DNA from: Porogramme epimiltina
Taxonomy: Eukaryota; Basidiomycota; Agaricomycetes; Polyporales; Polyporaceae
Reading direction: 5' to 3'
DNA: 64,000 nucleotides
Assembly: GCA_900155495.1 (NCBI GenBank)
Contig: FTLJ01000398.1
Coordinates: 1 to 64,000 of the forward strand
Part shown: one piece after another, positions 1 through 11,825 of the stretch
Layout: the number at the start of each line of letters is the position of its first letter
How positions within the stretch are numbered: the stretch's first letter is position 1
Position numbers and translations under genes: made by a program
Notes under the pieces: model-generated
Seen by the model: only the letters and a program-made list of their open reading frames with translations
The model's database searches: none
What the model was told of the DNA's origin: nothing

Positions 1-40
1 CTGATCTCCGCCCACCGGCACCTCCGGCATTTGTCATGTG

Positions 41-153
41 CGCCAGGCGGATTCCATAGTGCGTGCCAGGCGAAATTCAGTGGGGAGGAAATCTGACGGA
101 TTTCGGGTGGTGTTCCACTGCTCACCAGCGGCCGCCTCGCCAGGCGGATTTCA
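41..153. repeat. Three imperfect copies of a GCCAGGCGGATT-like motif
   Basis: The motif GCCAGGCG(G/A)ATT(T/C)CA occurs at about 42-56, 65-79 and 139-153, separated by unequal spacers. I see no coding role. It could be the edge of a longer diverged repeat beginning outside the window. Confidence 0.35.
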
Positions 154-1182
154 GCGGAACGGCGTGGTGCGGTGTAGCTCAACCCACTGCGAATACAGCC
201 CCCAAATTTGACTCTCAAGACCTATATATGCATATCTGCTACCTTCCTGCTTTTCTTTCTTATCGTCCTCAATAACGACGCAGAGCACATTGTGAAAGGA
301 GGACGTCGGTGGGTTTGGCTCGCGTATCAAAGTTGAAGTCACATTTACTATATCAGATGATGACATTCCGGCGTCTACAGGCGCGAGAAGGAGGAGGCTT
401 GGGCGTCGATTATATAGATTAGATAAAATTGCTCCTCGATTTGGCAGGAGCACCCGTTATGTGACTGTCCGAGGGAGTCATAATGGCATGATAACGGATT
501 TTAGAAGTGATGTGCTTCGATCTCGTGCACTTCAGCTGGCTGCATCTCAAGATGATAGGGCAAGGTATATTGTGTATATGTTTGTCTCATAGGCTGACCC
601 GATTGATCAAAAACCAAGGGGAGGGAGAGGTATGGTCGAATTTCTCGAAAATTGTCCGAAGGACCGGTGAAAGACTGTATAGTCACGCATTGTCGAGTTG
701 AAGGTGATTGGGACATGGAATATGACTTGAGCGGGATATGCTTCGCCGTTGTGAAAAAACTGTAGAATGGAGGTTCCGAGTTATTGCCTTGGCGGTTCGC
801 GCGGCATGTATGCAAATTTGGTGCGCTGCATTGAGGAGTTCATGGGGCTTGGGCGGTTGAAGGGGACGACGCCTTCTGAGTTCACTCGAAGCAAGCACGA
901 CGTCTGGAAGATCCTCCGCAAAAAGAATGTTCATAGCAGGGCCACGGCAATAAGATACTGGGTAAAGGAATGTAAACGACGGGGTAAAAGGGTGCGGAAC
1001 GTCCTAGATGGTGCTCGGTGGCAGGATGGTACGAGAACTTGGCCCTGGGATGCACTACGTCCAAAATCCACAGTCCAAATATCGGCGAGGGGATGGGCCA
1101 GTTCTTCGATGTGCTAGCAGACCGCAGGGACGCGCATAAGTCGGGTTGGTGGATGATGTAGAGAATTGACATAAACGCACCT
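154..1182. other. No supported gene
   Basis: Several open frames of about 60-116 codons lie here on both strands, including a 116-codon plus-strand frame at 767-1117. None shows a recognisable domain, consistent splice structure or convincing composition. It may hold the promoter or terminator of flanking genes. I do not support a gene. Confidence 0.4.
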
Positions 1183-1678
1183 TCACCGAGCGGTTGGAGC
1201 AGCACCCCGAACGCGAGTACGGCCATCCTTGAGCTGCTCGGTGATGACGGGGCTCGCTGCAGGGCGGAACTTGTATTCGTTCGAGTACCTGTAGAATCAC
1301 AAACCCGGCCTGCGTGCTCAGCCTCGTGTTCTATCCCCACGCAGCCCCCGCCCCTCCACCCTCCTGCGCTATCTTCTTCTCCAACCCACACCTCCCTCTA
1401 CTCAAAGTGAAGACAACAACGTACCTGTTGGCATGCACGACGGGGGCCTCGGCCTGGCCGGGGATGGCCGCAAGGCGGAGGCGGAGGCCGAGCCAGCAGA
1501 GGGCGAAGAGGAAGAGCACGAGCGCGATGCGCTTCCACGCCGACGGCGGGGGCGGGTTGAAGCGCGGGTCCTGCGCGAGCCGGCGGTGCAGCTCGTGCAC
1601 GTCGCTCGTCGGCGCGTGCTGCGGGAACCGCCGCTTCTCGTCGCTCGTCGGCAGGCGGTCGTAGCTGTAGTCGGACAT
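1183..1678 (-). CDS. Small single-pass membrane protein, conserved-looking, function unknown
   Basis: I read two exons, 1678-1425 and 1288-1183, joined across a 136-nt intron with a GTACGT donor and ACAG acceptor. The joined frame gives 119 residues. The protein starts MSDYSYDRLP, has a proline-rich stretch (NPPPPSAW) near residue 43, and then one hydrophobic segment (about residues 50-66, ALVLFLFALCWLGL) followed by basic residues. That pattern suggests a single-pass membrane protein. The second exon encodes YSNEYKFRPAASPVITEQLK. The composition and clean splice support a real gene, and it resembles short conserved hypothetical proteins of polypore fungi. I assign no function. It lies 431 bp downstream of the acyltransferase gene on the same strand. 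The 3' end could extend through another intron. Confidence 0.6.
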
Positions 1679-2109
1679 CGGGGCCGACGGCTGGGGGCGC
1701 GCGCGGAGAGATATGGTGGCGAGAGTGGGAGGGAGAGAGGGAGAATGGGTGTCGGTAGGGGCGAACGGGTTACGGGGAGAAGGAGCGGATGGGGGAGGTG
1801 ATGGTCAAGTACTGGATTGTGCGCGCTCCGCTGCGGGCATCTCGCCCCGCCTTAGCGCCCATTCCGCTCTCACTACGGCATTTCCGGCGGCACCAAACAA
1901 ACTCTCGACGCCGCGCTATGTCTATGAGAATAGTGCCCTATAGGAGCGGTGTGTGGGGGCTATATATGCACCGCGTCGTTATGGGCACATCTATAAACAA
2001 ATTTCCAACAAGGGTTCGCGACACATTGGTTCTACGCAACCAAATAGACATGGCATTATCCCAAGGAAACGAAGTAGATAAGTTACAGAATGACGCCGGC
2101 GGAGACTCT

Positions 2110-4365
2110 TCAGCACTTTCGTTGGATGCCTTGTCGCTCCTCTTCCTCACTAGAGGTCCATTGCTTAGCGGAAGGTAAACTTTAATCGCAGGAGCAACTT
2201 ACCGGTACTCAAACATCACTTGCACCCCAACGAAGAGGCACGCACAGGCGATAACCATGAACCGTAAGCCTGACAGGATCCCAATCAGCACAAGCTATCA
2301 TTGAGACCGCACGAAGAGATACATACCGTCCCAGCTCTCCACGATTTGCCGCACCATGTACTTCATCCCATCCGTCCCGATGACGAAACCGACGAGGTTC
2401 GCGGCCATCATCATCAAGATGTTGAGTACCGCGCCCGCTGCGCAGACGTGGCGGTACCACGGCGCGCCGCCATACTGTTTCGAGCAAACGCAATCAGCGG
2501 GCTGCCGCCGCGCACACTAGAACCATGCCGCACCTTCGAAGGAGGGAGGAGATACCGCGCCGCGACCTCGGGCATAATGAAGAGGCTGACGAGCCAGCCC
2601 CACGCGAGGAGCTTGAACGAGAGGTCGTGCCAGAGCGCGACGAACGAGAAGACGAGGACGGTGGTGAAGACCCGGTTGCGCGTGCCGCCGAGCGGGATGT
2701 AGATGTAGCGCGTGACCCAAAGGTTGTAGGACCGGTGCCAGGCGCGCCAGAAGCCGAGCGTGGAGTAGTTGTTCGCCATGCAGCGCACCATGTTCTCTGG
2801 CGGGTCGATCCCGTCGGCTAGTGCCCAGAGGCGGAAGAAGCGCCATGGAACGAGGAGCTGAAGATGATAGGGTCAGAAATGGAGTAGAGGGGAGGGGGGG
2901 ATGGGACCGCACCTTGAGCCAGACGACGCTGAGGTTCCAAAAACCGACCATACAGAGCTCGGTGGAGGAGTATCCTACCCACGCCTTTCGGTCCTTGATG
3001 GCAACGACATACATGCAGTGCAGAATGAACTCAAGAGTCATGATGCACACAACGAAGCGAACGAGGTAGTTGAAGGTCGACCTCCATTTAACACCTAATG
3101 GTCGCTTCAGCTGTACTCGGCACAGTAAGTATAGATCCCAAAACGATGCGCGGGCAATGCGCACCTGCCACATGAAGTCGTTGAACGTCATGATCGGCCC
3201 CGCAATGTATAGGGGCGGGTAGATCGCAAACGCAAGGAAGTTCACGAACGAGTACGTCGCAAGGTCATGGTCGACCCGCGGCCGCTGCTTGTCCGTCAGC
3301 GCGCCACCTGTCTGTCCCCCTGATATTAGCTCGCGCTAAAACTGCAAAACAATGTAGCACCCACGTCAGGAAGACCCGCGCGTCGGTGCGCCCAGTAGTA
3401 GTCCATGTTGAACGACACGAGCCGGAGCATGGTGATGTTGAAGCTCACATACCACCGTGGGTAGATGCCCTCCCACGCGTCCTGGCTCACCCACGCGTCT
3501 CGTCAGCCGTCGGAGCAGAAAGCTGGGGGGAGGAAGACGCACCAGAGATGCGAGCGCAGGGTGTAGCGCGGCAAAACGGTAGCCCGAGTTACGCTCGTTC
3601 GCGAACAGGACGAGCATGTTGAAGACCCATGTGAGGAGCGGTGCGACCTTACGGCCGGCGCCGGCTTTTGCGACGGCATAGTTGGCGGCGAGCAGACCGA
3701 GCACTTTGAGTGCGCTCGAGCCGTGCAGGCCGAAGAGCATGAGAGTGGAGAAGGTGACGAGGAAGGGGGTCAGGTATGGGTGGGTGGTGTCTGACGCGGG
3801 GCGGGCAAACCGCACTACGAGGGTATAGATGTGCTTGAGCGCGAGGAAGGCACTCGCGAGGAGAGTGAGGGGAAGAAGACCATTGCGGAACGCTCGGTAT
3901 TGACGGTCACTGTTATCCTGGAGGGCTACAGTGAGCACGGCGTGCCTTGCCAGACTCAGGCCGGGTTGACTCTGAGAACTCACCACTCGTCGACCAAACA
4001 GCCATCCCGGCGATAGTGAACTCTCGTAGAAAGGGTAATTAGGGTGTGATGCTGCAAATCATGGCTCGCATAAGCATCCCGCAAGCATGTAAAGAGGACT
4101 CACGCGAGCTAAGTTGATATGGGATCCAAGCCATGAGCGGGAGCGCAAACGCGAACACCACGTAGTAACACATGAACTCCGCGGTTCTCCACCGCGGCGG
4201 GGGGTGCGGCTCTGCCTTGAGCTTTGCATTATACGATGACGGGATTTCTATGGTAAGTCTAGCGATGCCTTTTGCGCGTTGCGTGGCCGGTGGTGAGTCC
4301 AGCTCGAAGACTGCGTCTTTCGAGCGCAGGTCGGAGGGCATGGTGAGGCGAAAGTCGCCAAGCAT
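2110..4365 (-). CDS. GUP1: Gup1-type MBOAT O-acyltransferase (glycerol uptake / GPI-lipid remodelling family)
   Basis: This is a multi-pass membrane-bound O-acyltransferase of the Gup1 family. The family acts in the ER on GPI-anchor lipid remodelling and was first described as a glycerol uptake factor. At least eight exons can be joined. The N-terminal exon (4365-4104) holds [16 protein letters not shown] and a first membrane segment. The next gives SHPNYPFY and GWLFGRRV, followed by [14 protein letters not shown]. Later exons give [10 protein letters not shown], then [19 protein letters not shown]. The MBOAT core follows with [20 protein letters not shown] and [20 protein letters not shown], whose WHD histidine is the presumed catalytic residue. 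The last exon, reached across a GTAAGT-TAG intron, ends [14 protein letters not shown], a typical Gup1 tail. I took the first Met of the open stretch (4365); 4341 is an alternative. The divergent neighbour is the CK2 beta gene, 358 bp away. Confidence 0.9.
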
Positions 4366-4723
4366 GTGCGAGTCGAGCGCGTAGTCAAAGGAGATGCAAT
4401 ATCATTAAAGACTAGAAAGCTGGAGCAAGAGGGACTAAAGCAGGGGCTTGAGCGGAGAGGGGGAGGAGGAGCTGTTCGGCCTACAGCGTGGATTAAGCAG
4501 GTTGTAATACGCAATCAGTAAAGTCTATCACGGCGATTATAAGCTGGCAGTAGTATCAATGGTAATTCTATGGTGGATTGTATTCATCAGCTTACCTTAT
4601 CGGATTACTATTATCATCAATTGCGCCTCTTGCTTCTGTTCCCCCACCGCCCTCTCTCCGCTCCCTTCTGAACTCTCACACCTTCGCCATCGACAATAGT
4701 CCGTATCTGCTCGATCTCGCTTC

Positions 4724-5851
4724 ATGCTCTCGACTAACTCTTCCCCGACAGTGGAGGAAATTTCGACCGGTTCCGGGTCTGATTATTCCAAGTGAGTGGC
4801 TGAAGTAGACTGGCTTATATTGGCCCGTACTAAGTCTCCGAAAGCTCGGTATAGTGCCTCTCACATACCCGAAAGAAGACTTCGTTCATCTTTCACAGTG
4901 GATCTCCTGGTTTTTGTCATCAAAAGGCAATGAATACTTCTGCGAAGTGGAAGAGGACTACATTCTCGACAGGTTCAACCTCACCGGCTTGAACACGGAA
5001 GTGCAACACTATGCGCAGGCGTTGGACATGATCACGGACAACTTGGGTATGCCACTATATTCGTCTTGCGCTTCTACCCTTCTCTCATTCCCGCTGGAGT
5101 AGACGAAGATGTCCAGGACGACTTCCGCGGCAACCTGGACCTTCAAGCACGACTTCTCTATGGGCTCATCCACGCGAGGTGGATAGTCACAGCGCGCGGC
5201 CTCGCAAAAATGGTGCGTTTGCATTGTCCTCCACCCCTACCTACCCATCCTCAAGCCACCGTCCCTCCTCTCTGCCCTTGCAGCTTGAAAAGTACAAGCG
5301 TGCGGACTTTGGCCGCTGCCCACGCGTACTCTGCCAATCACAGCCTCTCCTCCCCGTTGGACTCACCGACGTGCCCTATGAGAAGTCTGTCAAGCTCTAC
5401 TGCGGCCGCTGCGAAGACATCTACTCCCCTAAGTCGTCCCGACATGGCTCAATCGACGGCGCGTACTTCGGGACGTCATTCCCGCACCTCCTCTTCCTCG
5501 TCTACCCCAACCTCATTCCCCCAAAGAGCGGGCCGGTCGAGCTCGGCCTGCAGGCGCGCGGTACGGACGTGGAGGGGTCGCGGCGGAGCAGGCGGATGCG
5601 CGAGGAGCAGGAGACGCAGGCGGAGGGCGTGGGCGAGGCTGGGAGCACTGCGGCAGTCGCGCTCAAGGCCGATAGGTACCGGCCGCGGATCTTCGGGTTC
5701 CAGGTGAACGAGATCGCGAAGCTGCAGAGGTGGCAGGAGGCAGTGAGGGATAGGTGCGTAATCTCAATCCTCGAGGTCGAGACTAAGCTAACACTCTGGT
5801 CTACTATGAAGGCAAATTACGCGGCTTGAGGAGCTGGAGGAGAACGCATAA
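4724..5851 (+). CDS. CKB1: Casein kinase 2 regulatory (beta) subunit
   Basis: This is the regulatory subunit of the CK2 tetramer, which stabilises and targets the Ser/Thr kinase. Exon 1 (4724-4791) encodes [20 protein letters not shown]. The following exons contain [20 protein letters not shown] and [18 protein letters not shown]. Next come DEDVQDDF and [20 protein letters not shown], then the zinc finger CPRVLC with a second pair in [11 protein letters not shown]. The second pair is CGRC rather than the usual CPxC, but all four cysteines are present. [14 protein letters not shown] follows, then a fungal insertion rich in charged residues, and the C-terminal exon [13 protein letters not shown]. 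Introns are short GT-AG. The exon 1/exon 2 junction (4791 to about 4902) is one base out of frame with the best donor and acceptor. Confidence 0.93.
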
Positions 5852-6742
5852 TGTGCGAGCATGACAAGTGTTGTACGATTGTTAGATTCACTCTTGGGCT
5901 CATTGGTGGGGCGGACTTGTCGCAATTGTTCCTCAAATCGTCTTCCGCAGGCCGGTGAACTACGGTGCTTTCCGTATGCTGCACGTCTCCCATGTCCCTT
6001 ACTAGTATAAGCACCCTGTTTACATACCACGAGCTAATTGACCGTTCCCATTGCAGAATCGTTTGCCTTTGAGGAACCACGGTCCACGATGCTAAATCGC
6101 AGGTTTGGATAGTGATCCGCGCTTTATTGCCCCGGTGGTACAGGTAGAACGCCTATACCGCACGGCCGACGTGGGCCACGAGATGGTTTTACCCTCGACC
6201 GCACAAAACCCCAGAAGGGATCGCGCAGAATAAAGCTCCCTCACACAACATACATGGCCGGCATATAATGCGTCTTTATCCGACCAAGGATGCCATTCGC
6301 ATGTCGTGCAGCATAACATTTCGTTATGCATATCGTGTCATTAGCACAAGGATCGCTAAAGCGAAGAATCAGAATACAGTGAGTAGGCCCGCCCACCAGA
6401 TTACTGGAGCCTGCCCATTCTGTCGTTACCCCACATACTGTACGTCACTTGTTGGAAGCACCCACAACGTTCTGCTTACAACGTGATCAATTAGGTTCTA
6501 GATTGCGAGCGCCCTTGAGCTCGCTTTGGCACACGCTTTGTGTGGCGTGTAGTCTCCGCCGCCCCGAGGAGCGTCGCTGCCTTGAAATCAGAGAAGGCGC
6601 TTGCGATAATCGAGAGACCAAATATCAAGTGACTTTTCTCCCACAGTGAGGCGCCGCGCTGGAGATGGAGAAGGATTAAGAGACGCCCTTGTTGAAGTAT
6701 AAGGTTGCAGAGGTGCACTGTCTCTTGACACAACCCATCGCC
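5852..6742. other. Intergenic, no supported gene
   Basis: This stretch separates the CK2 beta gene from the DUF4139 gene. Only short frames without domains are present on either strand. It should contain the CK2 beta 3' end and the promoter and 5' leader of the next gene, but I can point to no specific element. Confidence 0.4.
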
Positions 6743-8674
6743 ATGGTCGCAGATTCCAACTTCATAACGCTGGTTGCCTCTTCCCATCCCACGAAGGCCG
6801 TGACGATCTTCCAGTCGTCCACCGCGGAAGTGACACGCCAATTCACGGTGTCTTTACAGGTGCGCCACATTTTCGATGTCTCAGCGGTGCAGCCTCGTCA
6901 ACGTGTTACATTACTGCACGTATGTAGGGAGGAAGAAATGTGATTGAGATCAGTGGGGTCTCGGACAACATCGACGTCGAATCACCTAGGATCCACGGGC
7001 TTTCCCGGGACGTGCGCGTCCTCGATGTGTCCTGCAACAAGTCCACGCCTAATGGCCATCAAGGGCGGAACACTAAGCACGCAGAAGAGCTCAAGGAGCG
7101 GAAGGCCAAGAGGGAAAATATGTTCGCAGAACGCCAGCTGCGCTCTCGAGAGCTAACGCTGGTTGACGAAGGAGCCGCCACAGCGGTGAAGAATATCCAC
7201 CAGCTCGATTTGCTCGACCATTTTCTGGAGCGCAGGCGTGCTATCACCAAGGCTCTTCAAGAACTGGACGAACAACTGTATGCGCTAGACCGCGAGATCT
7301 TGCTTCTGGAAAGTGGATATGCCGGCAAGTCTGGGGCTTCTGTAGTCACCACTCTCATCGCCAAACGCGAAACCCACGCTACATTCTACTTAACGTACCG
7401 TAAGTGGGCGTTTGATGCTCCACGACCTGGATGGACCGTTGATCGCCATTCGCCTAGTTGTGGGAGGAGTCAGCTGGCGGCCGTCATACGACCTTCACGC
7501 AATCACTATAGACGGGAACACGTCTCGCAATGTCTCTCTACTCTACTGCACCAACATTATCCAAAGGACCGGCGAAGATTGGAACAATATCACGCTCACA
7601 CTCAGCACTGCGAACTCCCAGACGCTCCAGAGCCTCTCAGTTCCGACTCTGGCCCCGGTAACGCTCACTCCACTCCATCCTACTCTTGCACGCAGGCCTC
7701 CTAGGCGACCGCCCACCGAATGTGACACGGTCCCCGAAGACTTCACCCCCCCGTCACGCTTTTATTCGAGATCACCAAGTCCACTGATCGACCAAAGTCC
7801 CCCCGAGGTGTATCCAGCTTACCGGGGCCCCGCGCCTGTCCCTGCTCAGGCTCCACCGGACGGGTGGATACCGACTCACGGCGCAGCCGTGTCTGACCAC
7901 AACCCCTTTGCGATCGCGTACCGCGTCGAAGGCGACGTTACGCTCGCGAGCGACGGGCTCGCGCATCGCATCGCGATCGCCGCGCTCTCCTTCGAGGCCG
8001 AGCTCCAGTACGTGTGCGTGCCGCGGCTGAACACCGCCGTCTTCATCGAGGCGAGCGTGACGAACACGAGCGAGTACGAGCTCCTCGCGGGGCCGGTGAG
8101 CGTGTTCATGGACGGCGGGTTCGTCACCAAGACCTCGCTTGGAGTAAGTCGCTCTCGTTATTCCCTTGTTTCGCACACAGAGTCTGACTCCGTCGCACAG
8201 CTGATCGCGGTCAACGAGAGCTTCAAATGCGTGCTCGGTGTTGACACCGCGCTGAGCATCACGTACCATAACAGCTCGCGCACTGTACACGAGCCCGCGC
8301 GCAGCTTCGCGGAGCCCACGAAGACCACAACGTGCACAGCGGTCACAACGGTGGCGAACAAGCACCAGTTCGAGATCTCCGGATTGGTCGTGCGCGACAC
8401 GGTCCCTCTCGGGAACGGGGAGGCGGAGATCAAGGTGATGCTTCGGAAACCCGACGGCCTCGCGCATGCGAAGGAGGGAGAGGAGGTGGCCGTGGTGCTC
8501 GATGGAGACGTCAAAGAGGCGAAGGTGCGTTGGGCGAAGGTCGATGACGGGAAAGGAGGGGAGAAGGACGGGATGTATGAGTGGGTGTGCGGCATTCCTG
8601 CTGGGGGAAAAGCGCAATTAGACGCGGAATGGGACGTGAAGGCTCCTGGGGGACTGAATTGGAATGTAAGGTGA
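6743..8674 (+). CDS. DUF4139/DUF4140 domain protein (F37C4.5-like)
   Basis: There are four exons: 6743-6859, 6928-7399, 7458-8143 and 8201-8674. They give 582 residues in one frame. The N-terminus (FITLVASSHPTKAVTIFQSS) and the following segment with IEISGVSDNIDVESPRIHG match the DUF4140 part. A long charged helical region (about residues 75-165) with ERRRAITKALQELDEQL looks like coiled coil. The DUF4139 part begins VGGVSWRPSYDLHAI, continues with LLYCTNIIQRTGEDWNNITL, and later has PRLNTAVFIEASVTNTSEYE and GPVSVFMDGGFV. A Pro-rich linker (about residues 240-300) divides it. The biochemical role of this family is not established. The last intron (57 nt) has no stop and is a multiple of three, so a retained form would add 19 residues. 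The start is the first Met before FITLVASS. Confidence 0.88.
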
Positions 8675-8973
8675 AGTTGTTACAATGCTGGATAGTTTGT
8701 TTCATACACAGTGTACTACTTTGCGCATCCTAACGATTTCCCATATTCCTTCCCTAACCTCGCCTCATAAGACCAAAGCTTGGGAAACTGAGCGCCCCAT
8801 TCGCTCTGCCCACGCCCACCTCCCACCGCTCCCCACCGCTCTCGCTCACGCAGTTCCTCTCCGCGCTGTCCCACTCCGCACGCCGCCCAATACGCTTCTT
8901 CGGTGCGCGGATCTCGCGCAGAGCCACCGTCGCCGCCGCCGCGTTCGGCTGTGTGTGCTCAGAGATCTTCACT
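8675..8973. other. Intergenic, no supported gene
   Basis: This is the 3' flank of the DUF4139 gene. The minus-strand frame entering from the next locus is still open here but has no recognisable feature. Confidence 0.35.
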
Positions 8974-10066
8974 AGCGTACTTGCCGTGCTCGCGGTGAAC
9001 GTGCCGAGATGTGTGAGGGGAGGGGGATCACCGCTGCGGGCCCTGGACGGCTGACGTCGGTGGGAACCCAGTCTTGGCCGCGCTCGGCGAGTACCGCAGC
9101 TTGGGGTGTTGTCTTCGTCTTCGTCATCTTCGTCCTCTCGTGGGGCGCAGGCGAGGTCGATCTCGCGATCGTTTGAATCCTCTTCGGGTATGAGGGCCTC
9201 TTGCGCATGTGCACCGGCGAAGGGGCGCTGGACAAAATCTTCGGGCTCCGGGAGGACAGCAAGCGCGTCCGTGCCGCCCACCTCGCGCGATATTGAGGAA
9301 CTCACGCGCGTATTCGAGCAGCTCGGGCGGCTTCCTCTCGCGGGGGTGCGCGGCGCCGCCGATCCACCGAATGACGTCCAACGGGAGTGTCGGAGCCGAC
9401 GTCGGTCGACGTCGCGGCGGATGCGAGATCGCCCGCTTTGAGCTGCCGGAGCTGTGCGAGGACTGTCTTCGCGTACATACTCGAGGTTTGCAGCGGGGGC
9501 CGCCACCGGGTGCTGCTAGCTGCCGGCGGGGGAGCCGCGCTACGAGCGCATGCGACGCCTCGGGGCTGCGGAGGCCGGGGTCGATGTCGGGCACGCTATT
9601 TCGCGTGTTGCGGGCGAGTGAAGGGAGCCGAGCGTGTGGCCGTCCAGGAAGGCGGCCGCGCCGTTTAGCGTTTGGCTGCACGGAGAGCGATTCCGCGCTG
9701 CTGGGTTCGGTATGTAGGGTAGCGTGTGTGCCGGACGGCTCTTCGCTGCTATCGTCATACGTGCCTTGGGTGACTCCATCTATGCTCTCCGACTCTTCAT
9801 GGGACTCCTTCGCAAGTCACTTTGAGCTCGCAGCCAGTGTTGGGAAGGTTGCGCAAGTGCGTTCGCGAGAGAAGCGGGATGTCACGAAGGGAGGCTGAGG
9901 ACTCGTAGCCGTTTAGCTCGAGACTTTGACTAGCTGTAGTGGGAGTGCTGGTTCCGTGGAGAGGTAGCAATGGTTTGTAAACACGTCTGCATAGGTGTCG
10001 ACAGTGGACATGGTGGCAGCAGAAAGACAGGAATGACGACAGAATTGAGATTAGAGGCGGAGGCAA
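8974..10066 (-). CDS. Unrecognised coding region broken across frames (decayed gene or indel-affected)
   Basis: On the minus strand, coding-like segments follow one another in different frames. From 5' to 3' they include ASLRDIPLLSRTHLRNLPNT, then a Ser/Glu-rich stretch with GTYDDSSEEPSGTHATLPTE, then MYAKTVLAQLRQLKAGDLAS. After those come LDVIRWIGG with PPELLEYAREFLNI, then VGGTDALAVLPEPEDFVQRP and a Glu/Asp run. Composition is plausible in each segment. No GT-AG intron joins the middle segments: LNIAR runs straight into EVGGTDAL with a one-base shift. I cannot name the family. It is either a multi-exon gene with base indels or a recent pseudogene. The ends given are approximate. Confidence 0.4.
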
Positions 10067-11235
10067 ATACTACTTCGCGGCGCCACACAATGATGTCGCA
10101 TTACAAACGAATGGTATTGGGTAAACACCCTGCGCCAACAGAGATCAATACTCAGCGTTGTATCTATAGTGATGGCTATTGATATTGAAATGCATCTATG
10201 CGGACACTAATAAGTAAATGATCGGAAGCGCTCTATTCGAAGACTCCAGCTTTCTAAGCGGCGAGTCCTGTTATAAGAATTCGATCGAAGTTGCATCGTG
10301 TATGTGGGTAATCTACGTCCAAGTGCCCAAATATTTTCATGAAGACTAATGCGACCATCTTGGCCTCGGAGCCGCGGGAGCGGCTTGACATCTTTCCACC
10401 ATGACCTCGGCAGCCAAGGAAGATCGCCCAAAGAGTGTTGACGATCTTCATCATGACCGCGCGTGTGCCCGCGTCGGGAACGTGCCCGTCCGCCAGCGTG
10501 AAGCGTGGCAGGTCGCGTACGACGGCCACTTTGCGACGTTTCTTCGCCGTGTAACTTGTTACAAGAGCTGGTACACGCATTTGGGAGTTTGGGAGGCGAT
10601 CAGATCAGATTGGGAGATTGTGAGGCGACCAGATAAGCTGACGTGCCGTAGCTGGCTTTGTGGCGTTCCCTCGTATGGTACATGGAGCACCACCATCGTA
10701 GGCAATGACGCATGCTGACGTCAATGGGCATCAGCCGTCATTTGGTGCGTCGGGGAGCAGGAAACACTCTGGATTCTTCCGACTCTGGCGGACAGAGAAA
10801 ATGGGGAGATGGTTGTCATAGTCATCGGGTATACTCGGAGGCTTCTTTTCTCTAAGTTTGTCGTGGTCCTCATGGACTGTTCAGCGTTTGAGGCTGAGCG
10901 CCAGGTTAGAAGGGTGCGACTCGCCAGGAAGAAATGTTCATTGAGGATTTTAAGCCCCGAGGGAGGCAGAAGATGAAAGCCGTGGCAACCGGCTGCGAGA
11001 GAAGAAGAGCCTAGGGAACACTGGATGCACCGAGGCGTATGCGAGGCTGTTGAAGAGTTCAAAAGCTCGACGAAGCGCGGGACCGGCCACCAATTCAGTT
11101 GCTGGCGAGTTCAATATCATGCAAGCTTGATGTTTCATTGCATACCCGCTGACCCCGCGCATTGATGTGTCGGGTTTGTGAGGGGTGTACGGCAAGGGTA
11201 ATGAAAAGGAACCCGGAACATCAGGAAAAAAAAAG
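10067..11235. other. Gene-poor stretch, no supported gene
   Basis: Frames up to about 113 codons occur, for example 10254-10580 on the minus strand. They lack domains and have opposite-strand frames of similar length. I see no RNA gene. Confidence 0.35.
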
Positions 11236-11239
11236 ATTG

Positions 11240-11405
11240 CTCACGGGCGCTCTCGAGCTTCGTGAGCAGGTCGAGCAGGTCGAGCAATGTCCCCCTTTAT
11301 CGAGCTTCCCGAGCTGCCTATTATGGTTGTCGAGTGCTCTCGAGCTGTCCCCTTACGCTCGTCGAGCACTCTCGAGCACTCGTCGAGCAGGCTCGAGCTC
11401 TAGGA
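11240..11405. repeat. CTCGAG/TCGAGCA-rich low-complexity block (left)
   Basis: The words TCGAGCA, CTCGAGC and GAGCACTC recur many times within about 160 bp, for example GGTCGAGCAGGTCGAGCA near 11271 and GTCGAGCACTCTCGAGCACT near 11361. A shorter block of the same words lies at about 12695-12800. The two bracket a segment that contains an ATP synthase gene fragment. Confidence 0.6.
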
Positions 11406-11825
11406 ACATCCTCATAAATCACGCCAGATTTTGTTTGGAACACGCTGATAGAGACGTTCAGACATAAGAAATATATTTGAAAGTTCTACTACAGAGCGGC
11501 GGACAACAGGAACGTATCTACACAATATCCACTCATGTATAGTAAACGAACAACAGCGAGACGAAAACTAACAAATACAATGACGACGATCGAGAGCTCC
11601 TCGTCAGGTACAACGAGCTCGACGTACGGGTCTAACAGGTCATTGGAGTGCCCGCATCAGGACTGGACCACGTACCGGTTGGCGACGCCCTCTGCCCCAC
11701 GCAGAGCTGCGCCGGTGGCGTGCTGTCCTCGAGCCCCTACGGCACCGTGCTGACGAGGTCGGCGTGGCCCACCCTGCAAGCCACGCGCTCTGGTCGGTGT
11801 CGTGGGGGTCGGGTGTGACGGTGGA

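Noticed and set aside
7772..8617. Long minus-strand open frame opposite the DUF4139 gene
   Set aside because: Arg/His-rich shadow of the plus-strand codons; no domain, and the plus-strand frame is clearly coding.
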